A stretch of 64,000 nucleotides of DNA from Amnibacterium sp. CER49 (GCF_029846255.1 NZ_JARVWQ010000001.1:1426001-1490000), one strand, 5' to 3'. Positions 53,452-62,688 are shown, counted from the first letter of the stretch. The notes: generated by a model not told the origin, from the letters alone. Translations and numbers: made by a program.

Positions 53452-53699
53452 GAGGAGGCCTCCCGAACGCTCACGACGTCCTCGATGACGAGGTTCGCGA
53501 GCAGCTCCTCGGCCACCTGGCGGGCGTCGGCGAGGGCCTGCTCGTCGACAGGGCCGTCGACCTGCAGCTCGAACCGCTTGCCGACCCGGACCCCGGAGTA
53601 GCCCGCCTTGCCGAGCCGGTGCAGCGCACCGACGACGGCCTTGCCCTGGGGGTCGAGCAGCTCCGCCTTCGGCATCACCTCGACGACGATCACGGGCAC
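53448..53699 (-). CDS. purS: Phosphoribosylformylglycinamidine synthase, PurS subunit
   Basis: Small bridging subunit of the PurL-Q-S complex, 83 residues. [20 protein letters not shown] and [20 protein letters not shown] are typical. GTG start with gaggag eight to ten bases upstream and TAGGCT at 53739-53734, so this is the first gene of a purS-purQ operon. Confidence 0.95.
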
Positions 53700-53733
53700 G
53701 GCGACTCCTCGCGTTCCTGGACGGGACCCGGAG

Positions 53734-53739
53734 AGCCTA
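53734..53739 (-). promoter_or_regulatory. -10 (TAGGCT) of purSQ
   Basis: Minus-strand TAGGCT 35 bases before the purS GTG; a gaggag RBS lies between. Leader of about 28 bases. Confidence 0.45.
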
Positions 53740-53783
53740 CCGAGCCCGGCGGTTCCACCGAGGGCCGACGGCGCGCGGGGCGA

Positions 53784-54632
53784 CTACGCGCCGAGCAGGT
53801 CCTGCAGCTCGCGGTAGCGCCCCGCGGTGCGCTCGACCACGTCCGCGGGAAGCGCAGGGGGCGCACCCGAGCCGTCCCAGTGCGCCTTCAACCAGTCGCG
53901 CACGATCTGCTTGTCGAAGCTCACGCCCCGGTTCCCGGCCGCGTAGGCCTCCGCGTCCCAGTAGCGGCTCGAGTCGGGGGTGAGCACCTCGTCGGCGAGC
54001 ACGAGCTCGCCCGTGGCGGGGTCGTCGCCGAACTCGAGCTTGGTGTCCGCGAGGATCAGGCCGCGCTCGGCCGCCAGCTGCCGCGCCCGGGCGTACACCT
54101 CGAGCGACCGTGAGCGCAGCGCCTCGGCGGTGTCGCCCCCGACGAGCTCGACGACCCGGTCGAAGGCGATGTTCTCGTCGTGCTCGCCCTGCTCGGCCTT
54201 GTAGGCGGGGGTGAAGATCGGCTCCGGCAGCAGATCGCCGTCCTGCAGCCCCGCCGGCAGCGGCACCCCGCTGATCGACCCGCGCTCGCGGTACTCCGCG
54301 TACCCGCTGCCCGTGATCACGCCGCGGACGACGCATTCCACGGGGTGCATGGAGAGGCGGCGCACGAGCATCGCCCGGTCGCGGAGGTCCTCCGGCACCG
54401 CCGACTCGTCCGCGGCGAGGTGGTTCGGCACCTCCGGCAGCAGGGCGAACCAGCGCCGGGTGAGGGAGGTGAGCACCGCGCCCTTACCCGGGATGCCGGG
54501 CTCGAGCACCACGTCGAAGGCGCTGACCCGGTCGCTCGCGACGAGCAGCAGCGTGCCGTCGTCGTCCTCCGGCACGTAGAGGTCGCGCACCTTGCCGGAG
54601 GCGAGGGGACGGAAACCGGGGATCGTGGTCAT
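53784..54632 (-). CDS. purC: SAICAR synthetase
   Basis: Phosphoribosylaminoimidazole-succinocarboxamide synthase, the ATP-dependent addition of aspartate to CAIR. It has 282 residues. The N-terminal SGKVRDLYVPEDD, the SDRVSAFDVVLEPGIPGKG, ECVVRGVITGSGYAEY and ADTKLEFGDDPATGELVLAD segments are family hallmarks. The ATG at 54632 overlaps the purD stop (ATGA), so it is expressed with purD. Confidence 0.97.
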   Translation of the reverse strand: MTTIPGFRPLASGKVRDLYVPEDDDGTLLLVASDRVSAFDVVLEPGIPGKGAVLTSLTRRWFALLPEVPNHLAADESAVPEDLRDRAMLVRRLSMHPVECVVRGVITGSGYAEYRERGSISGVPLPAGLQDGDLLPEPIFTPAYKAEQGEHDENIAFDRVVELVGGDTAEALRSRSLEVYARARQLAAERGLILADTKLEFGDDPATGELVLADEVLTPDSSRYWDAEAYAAGNRGVSFDKQIVRDWLKAHWDGSGAPPALPADVVERTAGRYRELQDLLGA

Positions 54633-55894
54633 CGGACGTCCTCCGCGATGTCGCCCCGCACCTGCGCGCCGTCGAACCGGACCCGTTCGACCCCCGCGTA
54701 CGCGCGGTCGCGGGCCTCGGCGAGGGTCGGGGCGGTGCCCACCACGGTGAGGACGCGGCCGCCCGCCGTGACGAACGCGCCGTCCGCCTCGCGCACCGCG
54801 GCCGACACGACGGTGACGCCCTCGAGCGCCTCCGCGTCGTCGACGCCGGGGATCGCTGCGCCGAGCTCCGGCTCGTCCGGGTAGCCGGCGCTCGCGAGCA
54901 CGACCCCGACGGCGGCGTCCTCGCTGAAGCGGGGCGCCGGCACGGCGTCGAGGGTGCCGCGAGCCGCGGCGAGCAGGAGCTCCGACAGCGGCGTCTCGAG
55001 GCGGGGGAGCACGACCTGGGTCTCGGGGTCGCCGAAGCGCGCGTTGAACTCGATCACGCGCACGTCGCGCCCGTCGACGATGAGCCCGCAGTAGAGCAGG
55101 CCGACGAAGGGCGTGCCCTCCTTGGAGAGCCGCGCGAGCACGGGCTCCGCGATCGCGGTGCGCACGTGGTCGACGAACGCGGCCTCGTCGCCGAACGCCT
55201 CCTCGAGCCACGGCAGCGGGGAGAACGCCCCCATGCCCCCGGTGTTCGGGCCGGTGTCGCCGTCGCGGAGCCGCTTGTAGTCCTGCGCCGGGGAGAGGGG
55301 CACGCAGCGGGTGCCGTCGGAGACGAAGAAGAGCGACGCCTCGCGGCCGCCCAGGTGCTCCTCGACGAGCACGGGACCGCGCTCCAGCCAGGTGAGCGCG
55401 TGCGCGCGGGCCGCCGCGCGGTCGTCGGTGACGAGGACGCCCTTGCCGGCGGCGAGGCCGTCGGCCTTCACGACGTGGGGCGCGCCGAGCTCGTCGAGGG
55501 CCGGGTCGAGGTCGTCGACCGTGAGCACGTCGCGCGCGCGGCCGGTCGGCACGCCCGCAGCGGCCATGATCCGCTTCGCGAACGCCTTGCTGCCCTCGAG
55601 CTGCGCTGCGGCGCGGTCGGGCCCGAACACCGGCACGCCCCGCTCGTGCACCGCGTCGGCGACCCCCGCGATGAGCGGCGCCTCCGGCCCGACGACGACG
55701 AGCTCGGCGCCGGTCTCGGCGGCGGCCGCGGCGACCGCGGCGGGGTCGGTGGGGTCGAGCGGCAGGAGCGTCGCGACGCGGCCGATCAGGGCGTTGCCCG
55801 GCGCGACGACCACGTGGTGCCCCGCGGCCTCACGGGCGAGGGCGAGTGCGATGGCGTGCTCCCGCGCGCCCGAGCCGAGGATCAGGATGCGCAC
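54629..55894 (-). CDS. purD: Phosphoribosylamine-glycine ligase (GAR synthetase)
   Basis: Adds glycine to phosphoribosylamine in the second step of IMP synthesis, 421 residues with ATP-grasp fold. [20 protein letters not shown] is the N-domain, [20 protein letters not shown] the second part, [16 protein letters not shown] the ATP-grasp lysine loop and [15 protein letters not shown] the conserved segment. [14 protein letters not shown] carries metal ligands. The GTG at 55894 follows TAGCAT by seven bases, so it is leaderless. purC is coupled behind it. Confidence 0.97.
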   Translation of the reverse strand: MRILILGSGAREHAIALALAREAAGHHVVVAPGNALIGRVATLLPLDPTDPAAVAAAAAETGAELVVVGPEAPLIAGVADAVHERGVPVFGPDRAAAQLEGSKAFAKRIMAAAGVPTGRARDVLTVDDLDPALDELGAPHVVKADGLAAGKGVLVTDDRAAARAHALTWLERGPVLVEEHLGGREASLFFVSDGTRCVPLSPAQDYKRLRDGDTGPNTGGMGAFSPLPWLEEAFGDEAAFVDHVRTAIAEPVLARLSKEGTPFVGLLYCGLIVDGRDVRVIEFNARFGDPETQVVLPRLETPLSELLLAAARGTLDAVPAPRFSEDAAVGVVLASAGYPDEPELGAAIPGVDDAEALEGVTVVSAAVREADGAFVTAGGRVLTVVGTAPTLAEARDRAYAGVERVRFDGAQVRGDIAEDVR

Positions 55895-55907
55895 CGTGCC
55901 GATGCTA
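55895..55907 (-). promoter_or_regulatory. Leaderless-type -10 (TAGCAT) for purDC
   Basis: Minus-strand TAGCAT (55907-55902) is seven bases before GTG 55894. Confidence 0.6.
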
Positions 55908-55937
55908 GCGAGCGCCCGGGTGCCGGATCCGCGGCCC

Positions 55938-55949
55938 TACCCTGGATCC
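55938..55949 (+). promoter_or_regulatory. Leaderless-type -10 (TACCCT) for the SCP-like gene
   Basis: TACCCT 55938-55943 is six bases before ATG 55950. It is divergent from purD, whose own -10 lies 31 bases away. Confidence 0.55.
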
Positions 55950-56318
55950 ATGGCGCGCTCCCGCATCCCGGACGCCGATGGCGACGCCGCCGTGGCCGCC
56001 GCGCTCGCGGGCGGCGACCGCACGGCGCTCGCGACCGCGGTGCGCTACCTGCTGCAGCTGCTCGCGGAGCGGCACCCGGGCGGCAGCGTCGAGGTGCGGG
56101 TGCCGCCGTTCGGCGCGGTCCAGTGCGTCGAGGGCCCCAAGCACACGCGGGGGACGCCGCCGAACGTCGTCGAGATGGATCCGGCCGTCTGGCTCGCCGT
56201 CGCGACGGGGGAGCGACCGTGGGCCGATGCCCGCGAGGCGGGCGAGGTGCGGGCCTCGGGCAGCCGGGCCGATCTCACCGGGCGGGTGCCGGTGTGGCGG
56301 GCACCGGTGCGGCGGTGA
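55950..56318 (+). CDS. Bacterial SCP-ortholog family protein (SCP_3-like)
   Basis: A 122-residue protein of the sterol-carrier-like family found next to pur genes in actinobacteria. RALATAVRYLLQLLAERHPG-like helices (DRTALATAVRYLLQLLAERH) lead into VEVRVPPFGAVQCVEGPKH and the P-x-x-VEMDPAVWLAVATGE segment, after which beta strands end the fold. The ligand is unknown. The gene is leaderless and overlaps the next gene by four bases. Confidence 0.75.
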   Translation: MARSRIPDADGDAAVAAALAGGDRTALATAVRYLLQLLAERHPGGSVEVRVPPFGAVQCVEGPKHTRGTPPNVVEMDPAVWLAVATGERPWADAREAGEVRASGSRADLTGRVPVWRAPVRR

Positions 56319-56620
56319 GCGCCCCGGAGCGCCGTGAGGTGCGGGTGCGCCGCTCGCCGAGGCTCGGCGTCTTCCTGCTCGCCGGTGCCGTCGCCGGGGT
56401 GCTCGCGGCCGCGATCGCGGCCTTCGTGCTGCCGGCCGGCGGCACCTACACGACGGGGCAGGTGCTCGGCTTCCTCGCCGTGATCTTCGCGGCCGTCGGC
56501 GCTCTGCTGGGCGGCCTCGTCGCGGTGGCCGTCGACGCCCTCTCGTCGCGGCGCGCGCGTGTGCTGCAGGCCGAGCGGTTCCGTGACGCCGAGCCCGCGG
56601 AGCGCGACCCCGACGCCTGA
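56315..56620 (+). CDS. Small two-helix membrane protein
   Basis: A 101-residue protein, no family recognised. It has two membrane helices (about 20-40, LGVFLLAGAVAGVLAAAIAA, and about 53-75, VLGFLAVIFAAVGALLGGLV) and a basic C-terminal tail rich in Arg/Glu. The GTG start overlaps the SCP-like gene by four bases. The function is unknown; a membrane partner for the SCP-like protein is a guess. Confidence 0.7.
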   Translation: MSAPERREVRVRRSPRLGVFLLAGAVAGVLAAAIAAFVLPAGGTYTTGQVLGFLAVIFAAVGALLGGLVAVAVDALSSRRARVLQAERFRDAEPAERDPDA

Positions 56621-56915
56621 CCCGCCGCACCCGCGGGTCGGCCGCTTCCGGCAGTCCCCTTCCGTCTGCCGCCGGAACGCTCGTCCGCGCTCGTACGCCT
56701 ACAGGTGTCCCGGCGGGATACACGCGCCCGGGCTGGGCTTGTCTGCGACGTCTTCCGCATCGCGAGCGCGAGGAGTCGCCCCTCGGGGCCGAACCGGCCC
56801 GCGCGCCCGGGAGTCCCGTCGGCGTACGTCTGCCATCGGGACGCGTGTCTGCGGACGTCGGGCTACAACCGTCCCGTCGTCCCGACGGCGGACGAGCGGC
56901 GATGCGGAGGCAGGG
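56621..56915. other. Intergenic, with hairpin
   Basis: 295 bases without a convincing gene. Near its start TTCCGGCAG (56646-56654) pairs with CTGCCGCCGGAA (56666-56677) with a 3-base bulge, a likely terminator for the operon ending at 56620. The remainder is without recognisable frames or sites. Confidence 0.5.
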
Positions 56916-58301
56916 CTACTGCTCCAGCGAGCGGGCCCTGCGGGTCGCGAGGCGCAGCTCCATCTCGTGCGTGACCATCTCGCCGAGGCTGCGGAGGATC
57001 GCGAGCTCGTTGGGCGAGAGCACCCGCGGCTCGAAGCCGAGCACGCTGAGCGAGCCGAGCACATGGCCGTCCGACGCGAGCAGCGGCACGCCCGCGTAGA
57101 AGCGCACGCCGAGCTGCGTCACGAGCGGGTTGCCGCTCGCGATCGGGTCGAGGCGACCGTCGGGGACGTGGACGACCTCGCCGCTCTGCACGACCCGGGC
57201 GCAGAGGCCGGGGTCGCGGGCGATCTGCTCGGCGTCGATGCCGTGGTGCGACTTGAACCAGATGCGGTCGCGGTCGACGATGCTCACGGTCGAGACGGGT
57301 GCGCCGATGGTGCGCGCCGCGAGCGACGTGATGCGGTCGAAGGCGCCCTCGGGCGGGGTGTCGAGCAGGTCGTAGCGCTGCAGTGTCGCGAGCCGCGACT
57401 CCTCGTCGAGCTGCTCCGACGACTCCGGCGCCGTCTCGGAGTCGATGACGAACTGCCGGAACACGATCGCGAGCTCGGCGGGCGTCGGCCGCTCGGCGCC
57501 GGAACGCCGGGTCATCGCGGTCAGCACCTGGCGCCAGGGCCGCGGCAGCTCCTCGGGCACGACCGGGTCGCGGTCGAGCCGCGCGAGCGCGGACTCGAGC
57601 ACGCCGCCGGGGAACGCCACCTCGCCGGTGAGCGCCTGCAGCAGCACGAGGCCGAGGGAGTAGACGTCGGTCGAGGGGCCGACGGGCTCGCCGGCGGCCT
57701 GCTCGGGGCTCAGGTAGGCGGCCGTGCCGGTCGTGTACTCCTCGTCGATCGTCGAGGCCACGAGCGCGGCGATGCCGAAGTCGGCGAGCTTCGCGCGCGG
57801 GCGGTGCACCTCGTCCTGGCCGACGAGCAGCACGTTCGCGGGCTTCACGTCGCGGTGCACGATGCCGCGGCCATGGATGTAGTCGATCGCCTCGGCGAGG
57901 TCGAAGCCGAGGTGGGCCGCGTGGCGCAGCGTGAGCGGCCCCGTGCGCAGCCGGTGACGCAGGTCGGTGCCCTCGACGTGCTCGAGCACGAGGTACACGC
58001 GGGGGAGGACGCCGCCGCGCTCGATGCCGGTGTCGAACAGCGTGACGAGCGCCGGGTGGCTGAGCGGCGCGAGGGTGCGCGCCTCCTGCTGGTGCGCCTG
58101 CAGCTCCTCGACCGAGGTCGAGCCCGCGGTGAACAGCTTCAGCGCGACGGGGCGGCCGAGCAGCTGGTCCTCGGCGCGGTAGACGATCGCGGCGCCGCCG
58201 CGGCCGAGCACGCCGAGCAGGCGGTAGCGGCCGCCGACGAGCGTGCCGAGGGCGGGCTCGCCCGGGGCGGGCAGCGCGCCGGGGTCCGAGACCAGCGACA
58301 T
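56916..58301 (-). CDS. Ser/Thr protein kinase with C-terminal GAF domain
   Basis: A 461-residue soluble Hanks-type kinase fused to a GAF domain. Kinase part: GRGGAA (33-38), VALK with Lys55, HRDVKPAN (149-156), DFG (174-176), SPE (198-200) and STDVYSLG, all catalytic elements intact. GAF part about 318-455: STVSIVDRDRIWFKSHHGID, GLCARVVQSGEVV, FYAGVPLLASDGHVLGSLSV, as in phytochrome-like or stress GAFs. No membrane helix or PASTA repeats. ATG 58301 has the RBS gggagggg. It lies between two pur operons on the same strand as purF. The ligand of the GAF is unknown. Confidence 0.85.
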   Translation of the reverse strand: MSLVSDPGALPAPGEPALGTLVGGRYRLLGVLGRGGAAIVYRAEDQLLGRPVALKLFTAGSTSVEELQAHQQEARTLAPLSHPALVTLFDTGIERGGVLPRVYLVLEHVEGTDLRHRLRTGPLTLRHAAHLGFDLAEAIDYIHGRGIVHRDVKPANVLLVGQDEVHRPRAKLADFGIAALVASTIDEEYTTGTAAYLSPEQAAGEPVGPSTDVYSLGLVLLQALTGEVAFPGGVLESALARLDRDPVVPEELPRPWRQVLTAMTRRSGAERPTPAELAIVFRQFVIDSETAPESSEQLDEESRLATLQRYDLLDTPPEGAFDRITSLAARTIGAPVSTVSIVDRDRIWFKSHHGIDAEQIARDPGLCARVVQSGEVVHVPDGRLDPIASGNPLVTQLGVRFYAGVPLLASDGHVLGSLSVLGFEPRVLSPNELAILRSLGEMVTHEMELRLATRRARSLEQ

Positions 58302-58405
58302 GGACGCCCCTCCCGGCTGCTGCGGAGCCCTCCGAGCCAGCCCTGTCCGTCGACGGCGGGCGCCGTCCCGATCAGGGTACGTGACGGATCGAGCGATGCC
58401 GGGGG

Positions 58406-59875
58406 TCAGCTGAGCTGGTTCGCCTCGACCCACTCGAGGTACTCGGGGGTGACGGTGCCGGTGACGTAGTCGCCGGTGAAGCAGCTCATCTCGAGCCCGT
58501 CGACGTCGGAGCCCTCGAGGATCGCGGCCTCCATGTCGGCCACCTCCTGGTAGAGCAGGGCGTCGGCGCCGATCTCCCGCGCGATCTCCGGGATGCGGCG
58601 GCCGGCGGCGACGAGCTCGCGCCGCGTGGGCATGTTGATGCCGTACACGTGCGGGTGCCGCACGGGCGGCGCCGCCGACGCGAAGAGCACCTTGTTCGCC
58701 CCCGCGTTCCGCGCCATGTCGACGATCTGCGCGCTCGTCGTGCCGCGCACGATCGAGTCGTCGACGATGAGCACGTTCTTGCCGCGGAACTCCGTGCCGA
58801 GCGCGTTCAGCTTCTGCCGCACGCTGCGCTTGCGGACCGCCTGCCCCGGCATGATGAACGTCCGGCCGACGTAGCGGTTCTTGTAGAACCCCTCGCGGTA
58901 GGTGATGCCGAGCTTCTGCGCGAGCTGCATCGCCGAGGGCCTGGCGCTGTCCGGGATGGGCATGACGACGTCGATGTCGCCGTCCGTGGCGTACCGGGCG
59001 ACGGTGTCGGCGAGCCGGGCGCCGAGGCGCAGGCGGGCGTCGTAGACCGAGATTCCCGACATCGTCGAGTCGGGACGGGCGAGGTAGACGTACTCGAACG
59101 AGCACGGCACGAGCCGCGGCGCCACCGCGCACTGCTCGAGGTGCAGCGTGCCCTCGACATCGATGAAGGCGGCCTCACCCGGGGCGATGTCGCGGACGTA
59201 CTCGTAGCCGTTGCTCTCGAGCACGAGCGACTCCGACGCGATCATCCACTCGTCGCGGCTGACGCCCGGCAGCTGGTCCGACGAGCGCCGGCCGAGCGTG
59301 AGCGGCCGGATGCCGAACGGGTCGCGGAACGCGAGCAGCCCCCGGCCCGCGATGAGCGCGATCGCCGCGTACGAGCCCTCGACCCGCTCGTGCACCCGCC
59401 GGACGGCGGTGAAGACCTGGTCGGGATCGAGCTCGGTGCCCGACAGCTGCGCCTGCAGCTCGTTCGCGAGCACGTTGAGCAGCAGCTCGGTGTCGGAGTC
59501 GCTGTTGAGGTGCCGCCGGTCGATGTTGTACAGGTCGGCGTTCAGCTCGCGCGTGTTCGTGAGGTTGCCGTTGTGCACGAGCACGATGCCGTACGGCGCG
59601 TTCACGTAGAACGGCTGCGTCTCCTGCTCGCTCGCCGCGGAGCCGCGGGTGGCGTAGCGCACGTGGCCGAGCCCCGTGTTGCCGAGGAGGCTGCGCATGT
59701 CGCGGGTGCGGTACGCCTCGCGCACCTGCCCCCGCGCCTTGACGGAATGGAACGAGCCGCCGTCGTCGGTCACGATGCCCGTGGAGTCCTGACCGCGGTG
59801 CTGCAGCAGCAGCAGGCTGTCGTAGACGAGCTGGTTGACCGGCGAGGCGGCGGAGACGCCGACGATGCCGCACAT
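58406..59875 (-). CDS. purF: Amidophosphoribosyltransferase
   Basis: First committed step of IMP synthesis, making phosphoribosylamine from PRPP and glutamine, 489 residues. MCGIVGVSAASPVNQ shows the catalytic cysteine directly after Met, so there is no propeptide. LLQHRGQDSTGIVT and GNLTNTRELNADL are glutaminase segments, and the PRPP loop is VLIVDDSIVRGTTSAQIV. The ATG at 59875 is close to a divergent promoter shared with purM. It should be feedback-regulated by AMP/GMP as in other PurFs. Confidence 0.97.
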   Translation of the reverse strand: MCGIVGVSAASPVNQLVYDSLLLLQHRGQDSTGIVTDDGGSFHSVKARGQVREAYRTRDMRSLLGNTGLGHVRYATRGSAASEQETQPFYVNAPYGIVLVHNGNLTNTRELNADLYNIDRRHLNSDSDTELLLNVLANELQAQLSGTELDPDQVFTAVRRVHERVEGSYAAIALIAGRGLLAFRDPFGIRPLTLGRRSSDQLPGVSRDEWMIASESLVLESNGYEYVRDIAPGEAAFIDVEGTLHLEQCAVAPRLVPCSFEYVYLARPDSTMSGISVYDARLRLGARLADTVARYATDGDIDVVMPIPDSARPSAMQLAQKLGITYREGFYKNRYVGRTFIMPGQAVRKRSVRQKLNALGTEFRGKNVLIVDDSIVRGTTSAQIVDMARNAGANKVLFASAAPPVRHPHVYGINMPTRRELVAAGRRIPEIAREIGADALLYQEVADMEAAILEGSDVDGLEMSCFTGDYVTGTVTPEYLEWVEANQLS

Positions 59876-59893
59876 GAACGGAAGAAAGCCCCT

Positions 59894-59903
59894 GCCCTAC
59901 GCT
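59894..59903. promoter_or_regulatory. Overlapping divergent -10 hexamers of purF and purM
   Basis: TACGCT on the plus strand (59898-59903, for purM) and TAGGGC on the minus strand (59899-59894, for purF) share two base pairs. RNA polymerase cannot sit on both, so the two genes would compete or alternate. Confidence 0.45.
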
Positions 59904-59960
59904 GAAACGGCCGGGGTTCAGTGTGCCACCTCGGACGAGCCCTGCTGCACGGAGGACATC

Positions 59961-61058
59961 CTGGCGAACGACCCATACGCCCGCGCCGGCGTCGACACCC
60001 GTGCCGGCGACCGCGCCGTCGAGCTGATGAAGCGCAGCGTCGCGTCGACGCGGCGCCCGGAGGTGCTGGGCGGCATCGGCGGCTTCGCCGGCCTCTGGGA
60101 CGCCTCGGCGCTCGCCGCGTACCGGCGGCCGGTGCTCGCCACCTCGACGGACGGCGTCGGCACGAAGGTCGCGATCGCGCAGGCGCTCGACCGGCACGAC
60201 ACGGTCGGCCAGGACCTCGTCGCGATGATCGTCGACGACCTCGTCGTGGTCGGCGCCCGCCCGCTCTTCCTCACCGACTACATCGCGTGCGGGCACGTCG
60301 TCCCCGAGCGCATCGCGACCCTCGTCGCCGGCATCGCGGACGCCTGCCGAGAGACCGGCACCGCCCTGCTCGGCGGAGAGACCGCGGAGCACCCCGACCT
60401 GCTCGGCCCCGACGAGTACGACCTCGCGGGCGCCGCGGTCGGCGTCGTCGAGGCCGACGCGCTGCTCGGCCCCGACCGGGTGCGGCCGGGCGACGTCGTG
60501 CTCGGGATGGCGTCGTCGGGGCTGCACAGCAACGGCTTCTCGCTCGTGCGGCGCGTGCTCGCCGACGCCGGTGTCGAGTTCACCGACGAGGTCGAGGGCA
60601 TCGCCGGGCCGATCGGCGAGACGCTGCTCACCCCGACCCGGCTCTACACGATGCCGCTGCTGCAGGTGCTCGACGGCCCGAACGGTGCGGCGGTGCACGC
60701 CTTGGGCCACGTGACCGGGGGCGGGATCGCCGCGAACCTCGCTCGCGTCCTGCCGCAGGGCACGGCCGCCGAGATCGACCGCGGCGCCTGGACGCCCCAC
60801 CCGGTGTTCGGCGTGCTCGCGCGGCTCGGCGGCTTCGGGCTGCAGGAGGCCGAGGGCACCTGGAACCTCGGGCTCGGCATGCTGGCGGTCGTCGACGCGG
60901 CTGCGGCCGGCGCGGTGGCCGCCGAGCTCACGGGCACCGGCATCGCGACGACGCCGGTGGCGACCGTGACCGCCGGGAGCCCCGAGGGCGACGGCTACGA
61001 GCGCGGCGCGAAGGGCGTCGACGGCGGCGCGGTCCGGCTCGTCGGCACCTGGCGCTGA
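59961..61058 (+). CDS. purM: Phosphoribosylformylglycinamidine cyclo-ligase (AIR synthetase)
   Basis: Closes the imidazole ring in IMP synthesis, about 365 residues. DPYARAGVDTRAGDRAVELM at the N-terminus, TSTDGVGTKVAIAQALDRHD, GQDLVAMIVDDLVVVGARPLF, GTALLGGETAEHPDLLG and SSGLHSNGFSLVRR are conserved. The start is unusual: the nearest in-frame ATG (59874) overlaps the purF start and would add a Cys-rich leader unlike PurM. CTG 59961 has the SD ggaggac 3-4 bases upstream and gives the normal length. If correct, it is a rare CTG start. Confidence 0.9.
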   Translation: MANDPYARAGVDTRAGDRAVELMKRSVASTRRPEVLGGIGGFAGLWDASALAAYRRPVLATSTDGVGTKVAIAQALDRHDTVGQDLVAMIVDDLVVVGARPLFLTDYIACGHVVPERIATLVAGIADACRETGTALLGGETAEHPDLLGPDEYDLAGAAVGVVEADALLGPDRVRPGDVVLGMASSGLHSNGFSLVRRVLADAGVEFTDEVEGIAGPIGETLLTPTRLYTMPLLQVLDGPNGAAVHALGHVTGGGIAANLARVLPQGTAAEIDRGAWTPHPVFGVLARLGGFGLQEAEGTWNLGLGMLAVVDAAAAGAVAAELTGTGIATTPVATVTAGSPEGDGYERGAKGVDGGAVRLVGTWR

Positions 61059-61157
61059 CGACCGAGCGCGTCGGCGTCCGGGCGCGACTCGACGACCGGG
61101 CCGAACCGGCGCGGGTCCGATGCCGCTCGGGCCGGATGCGGGGGAGCGATCTCGCGC

Positions 61158-61328
61158 CTAGCGGCGGGAGTCCTCCTCGGCGAAGTCCTCCTCGGACCAC
61201 CCCGCGTGCTGATCACCAGAGCCGCCCGAGAGCTCGCGCTCGAGGTCGGAGTAGTTGGTGTCAGGACTGAAGTACTTCAGGTCGCGAGCGACCTTGGTGT
61301 GCTTCGCCTTCTGACGGCCGCGCCCCAT
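61158..61328 (-). CDS. DUF3073 protein
   Basis: A 56-residue actinobacterial protein of unknown function. The N-terminus MGRGRQKAKHTKVARDLKYF and SPDTNYSDLERELSGG are characteristic of DUF3073; the acidic tail EEDFAEEDSRR is typical. The ATG has gaggggg upstream. It is a single gene, convergent with purM. A basic N-terminus with an acidic C-terminus is the only structural clue. Confidence 0.92.
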   Translation of the reverse strand: MGRGRQKAKHTKVARDLKYFSPDTNYSDLERELSGGSGDQHAGWSEEDFAEEDSRR

Positions 61329-61452
61329 GCGTGACCCCCTCTGAACATCGTCACCGCGCAGTGGGTGACGACGCGGGAAATAGGTGCGAAAACTGGCGCT
61401 CATCGTAACACGGGCATGTGCGGCAGGATGGAACCGGGCGGGGGGAGTCGAG

Positions 61453-62676
61453 ATGCCGGTGGCGCTTCCATCTCGGATCGACGTGGTCATCGTCGGTGCC
61501 GGGCAGGCGGGCCTGTCGGTCGCCTACTACCTGCAGCGTCTCGGCGTGCGGTCCGGCGTCGACCAGCTCGTGCTCGACCGGGGACCCGAGGCGGGCGGCG
61601 CGTGGCAGCACCGCTGGGAGGCGCTGCGGCTCGGTTCGGCGCACCGCGTGCACGACCTGCCCGGCATGCGCCGCGCCGGCATCAGCTTCGAGACCGCCGA
61701 TCGCACGCGGCCCGCGAAGGACGTGGTGACCGAGTACTACGGCTACTACGAGCGCTTCTACGGCCTCGACGTGCGCCGACCCACCTCGGTGACGGCGGTG
61801 TTCGACCGGGGCGCCGACCTCGTGGTCCGCACCGACCAGGGCGACGTCGCGACACGGGTGCTCGTGAACGCGACGGGCACGTGGGGCGCGCCGTTCGTGC
61901 CCTACTACCCGGGGATGCGCGACTTCCAGGGCACGCAGGTGCACACGGCCACCTACCGCTCGGCCGAGGAGCTCGCGGGGAAGCGGGTGCTCGTCGTCGG
62001 CGGGGGCACCTCGGCCATCGGGTTCCTGCTCGAGCTCGAGGGCGTCGCCGCGAAGACCTTCTGGGCGACCCGGCGCCCCGTCGACTACCGCGACCACGGC
62101 GAGCTCGACCTCGCGAGCGCGGTCAACGCGGTGCAGCAGCAGGACTCGGCCGCGCGTGCCGGCAAGGCGCTGCCGTCGATCGTGAGCGGCACGGGGGTGC
62201 CGAGGACCCGCCGCATCGCCGCGGCGATCGAGCGGGGGCTGCTCGATCAGCGGCCGATGTTCGACCACCTCGAGCCCTCCGCGGTCGTCTGGCCCGACGG
62301 CACCCGCGAGCGCATCGACGCGATCATCTGGGCGACCGGGTTCCGGCCCGACCTGCGCCACCTCGCGCCGCTGAAGCTCCGCGACGCGGCGGGGGGCGTC
62401 GCCGTGACGACGGGCGCCGTCGAACGCGATCCGCGCATCTTCTTCGCCGGTTACGGCCCGACCGCGAGCACGATCGGCGCGAACCGCGCTGGGCGCACCC
62501 TGGCGCGCCAGGTCTTCTCCGCGCTCGGCCTCTCGACCTCACCAGTCCCGGTGCAGGCGCCGACGACCGAGGTGCTGCCCGTGGTGGCGGGGCCGCACGC
62601 GCCGTCGCAGGACCGGCCCGAGGAGCCCGCCGACCACGTCGCCGAGCTGATGGCGCGGTTCTTCACCGACGCCTGA
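61453..62676 (+). CDS. Flavin-dependent monooxygenase/oxidoreductase
   Basis: A 407-residue FAD/NAD(P) enzyme of the flavin-monooxygenase-like group. GAGQAGLSVAYYL (about 15-27) is the FAD loop, VLVVGGGTSAIGFLLELEG the NADPH loop and IDAIIWATGFRPDLRHL the typical ATG-type C-terminal motif. The Baeyer-Villiger fingerprint F-x-G-x3-H-x3-W-P appears only partly (FQGTQVHTATYRS). ATG 61453 has gggggag at a good distance. An earlier ATG at 61384 would add 23 residues without family sense. Substrate unknown. Confidence 0.85.
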   Translation: MPVALPSRIDVVIVGAGQAGLSVAYYLQRLGVRSGVDQLVLDRGPEAGGAWQHRWEALRLGSAHRVHDLPGMRRAGISFETADRTRPAKDVVTEYYGYYERFYGLDVRRPTSVTAVFDRGADLVVRTDQGDVATRVLVNATGTWGAPFVPYYPGMRDFQGTQVHTATYRSAEELAGKRVLVVGGGTSAIGFLLELEGVAAKTFWATRRPVDYRDHGELDLASAVNAVQQQDSAARAGKALPSIVSGTGVPRTRRIAAAIERGLLDQRPMFDHLEPSAVVWPDGTRERIDAIIWATGFRPDLRHLAPLKLRDAAGGVAVTTGAVERDPRIFFAGYGPTASTIGANRAGRTLARQVFSALGLSTSPVPVQAPTTEVLPVVAGPHAPSQDRPEEPADHVAELMARFFTDA

Positions 62677-62688
62677 CCCGAGGCGCGG

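Noticed and set aside
59874-59961. ATG 59874 as purM start
   Set aside because: Would add a Cys-rich segment unlike PurM and overlap the purF start codon; CTG 59961 with a ggaggac SD fits better.
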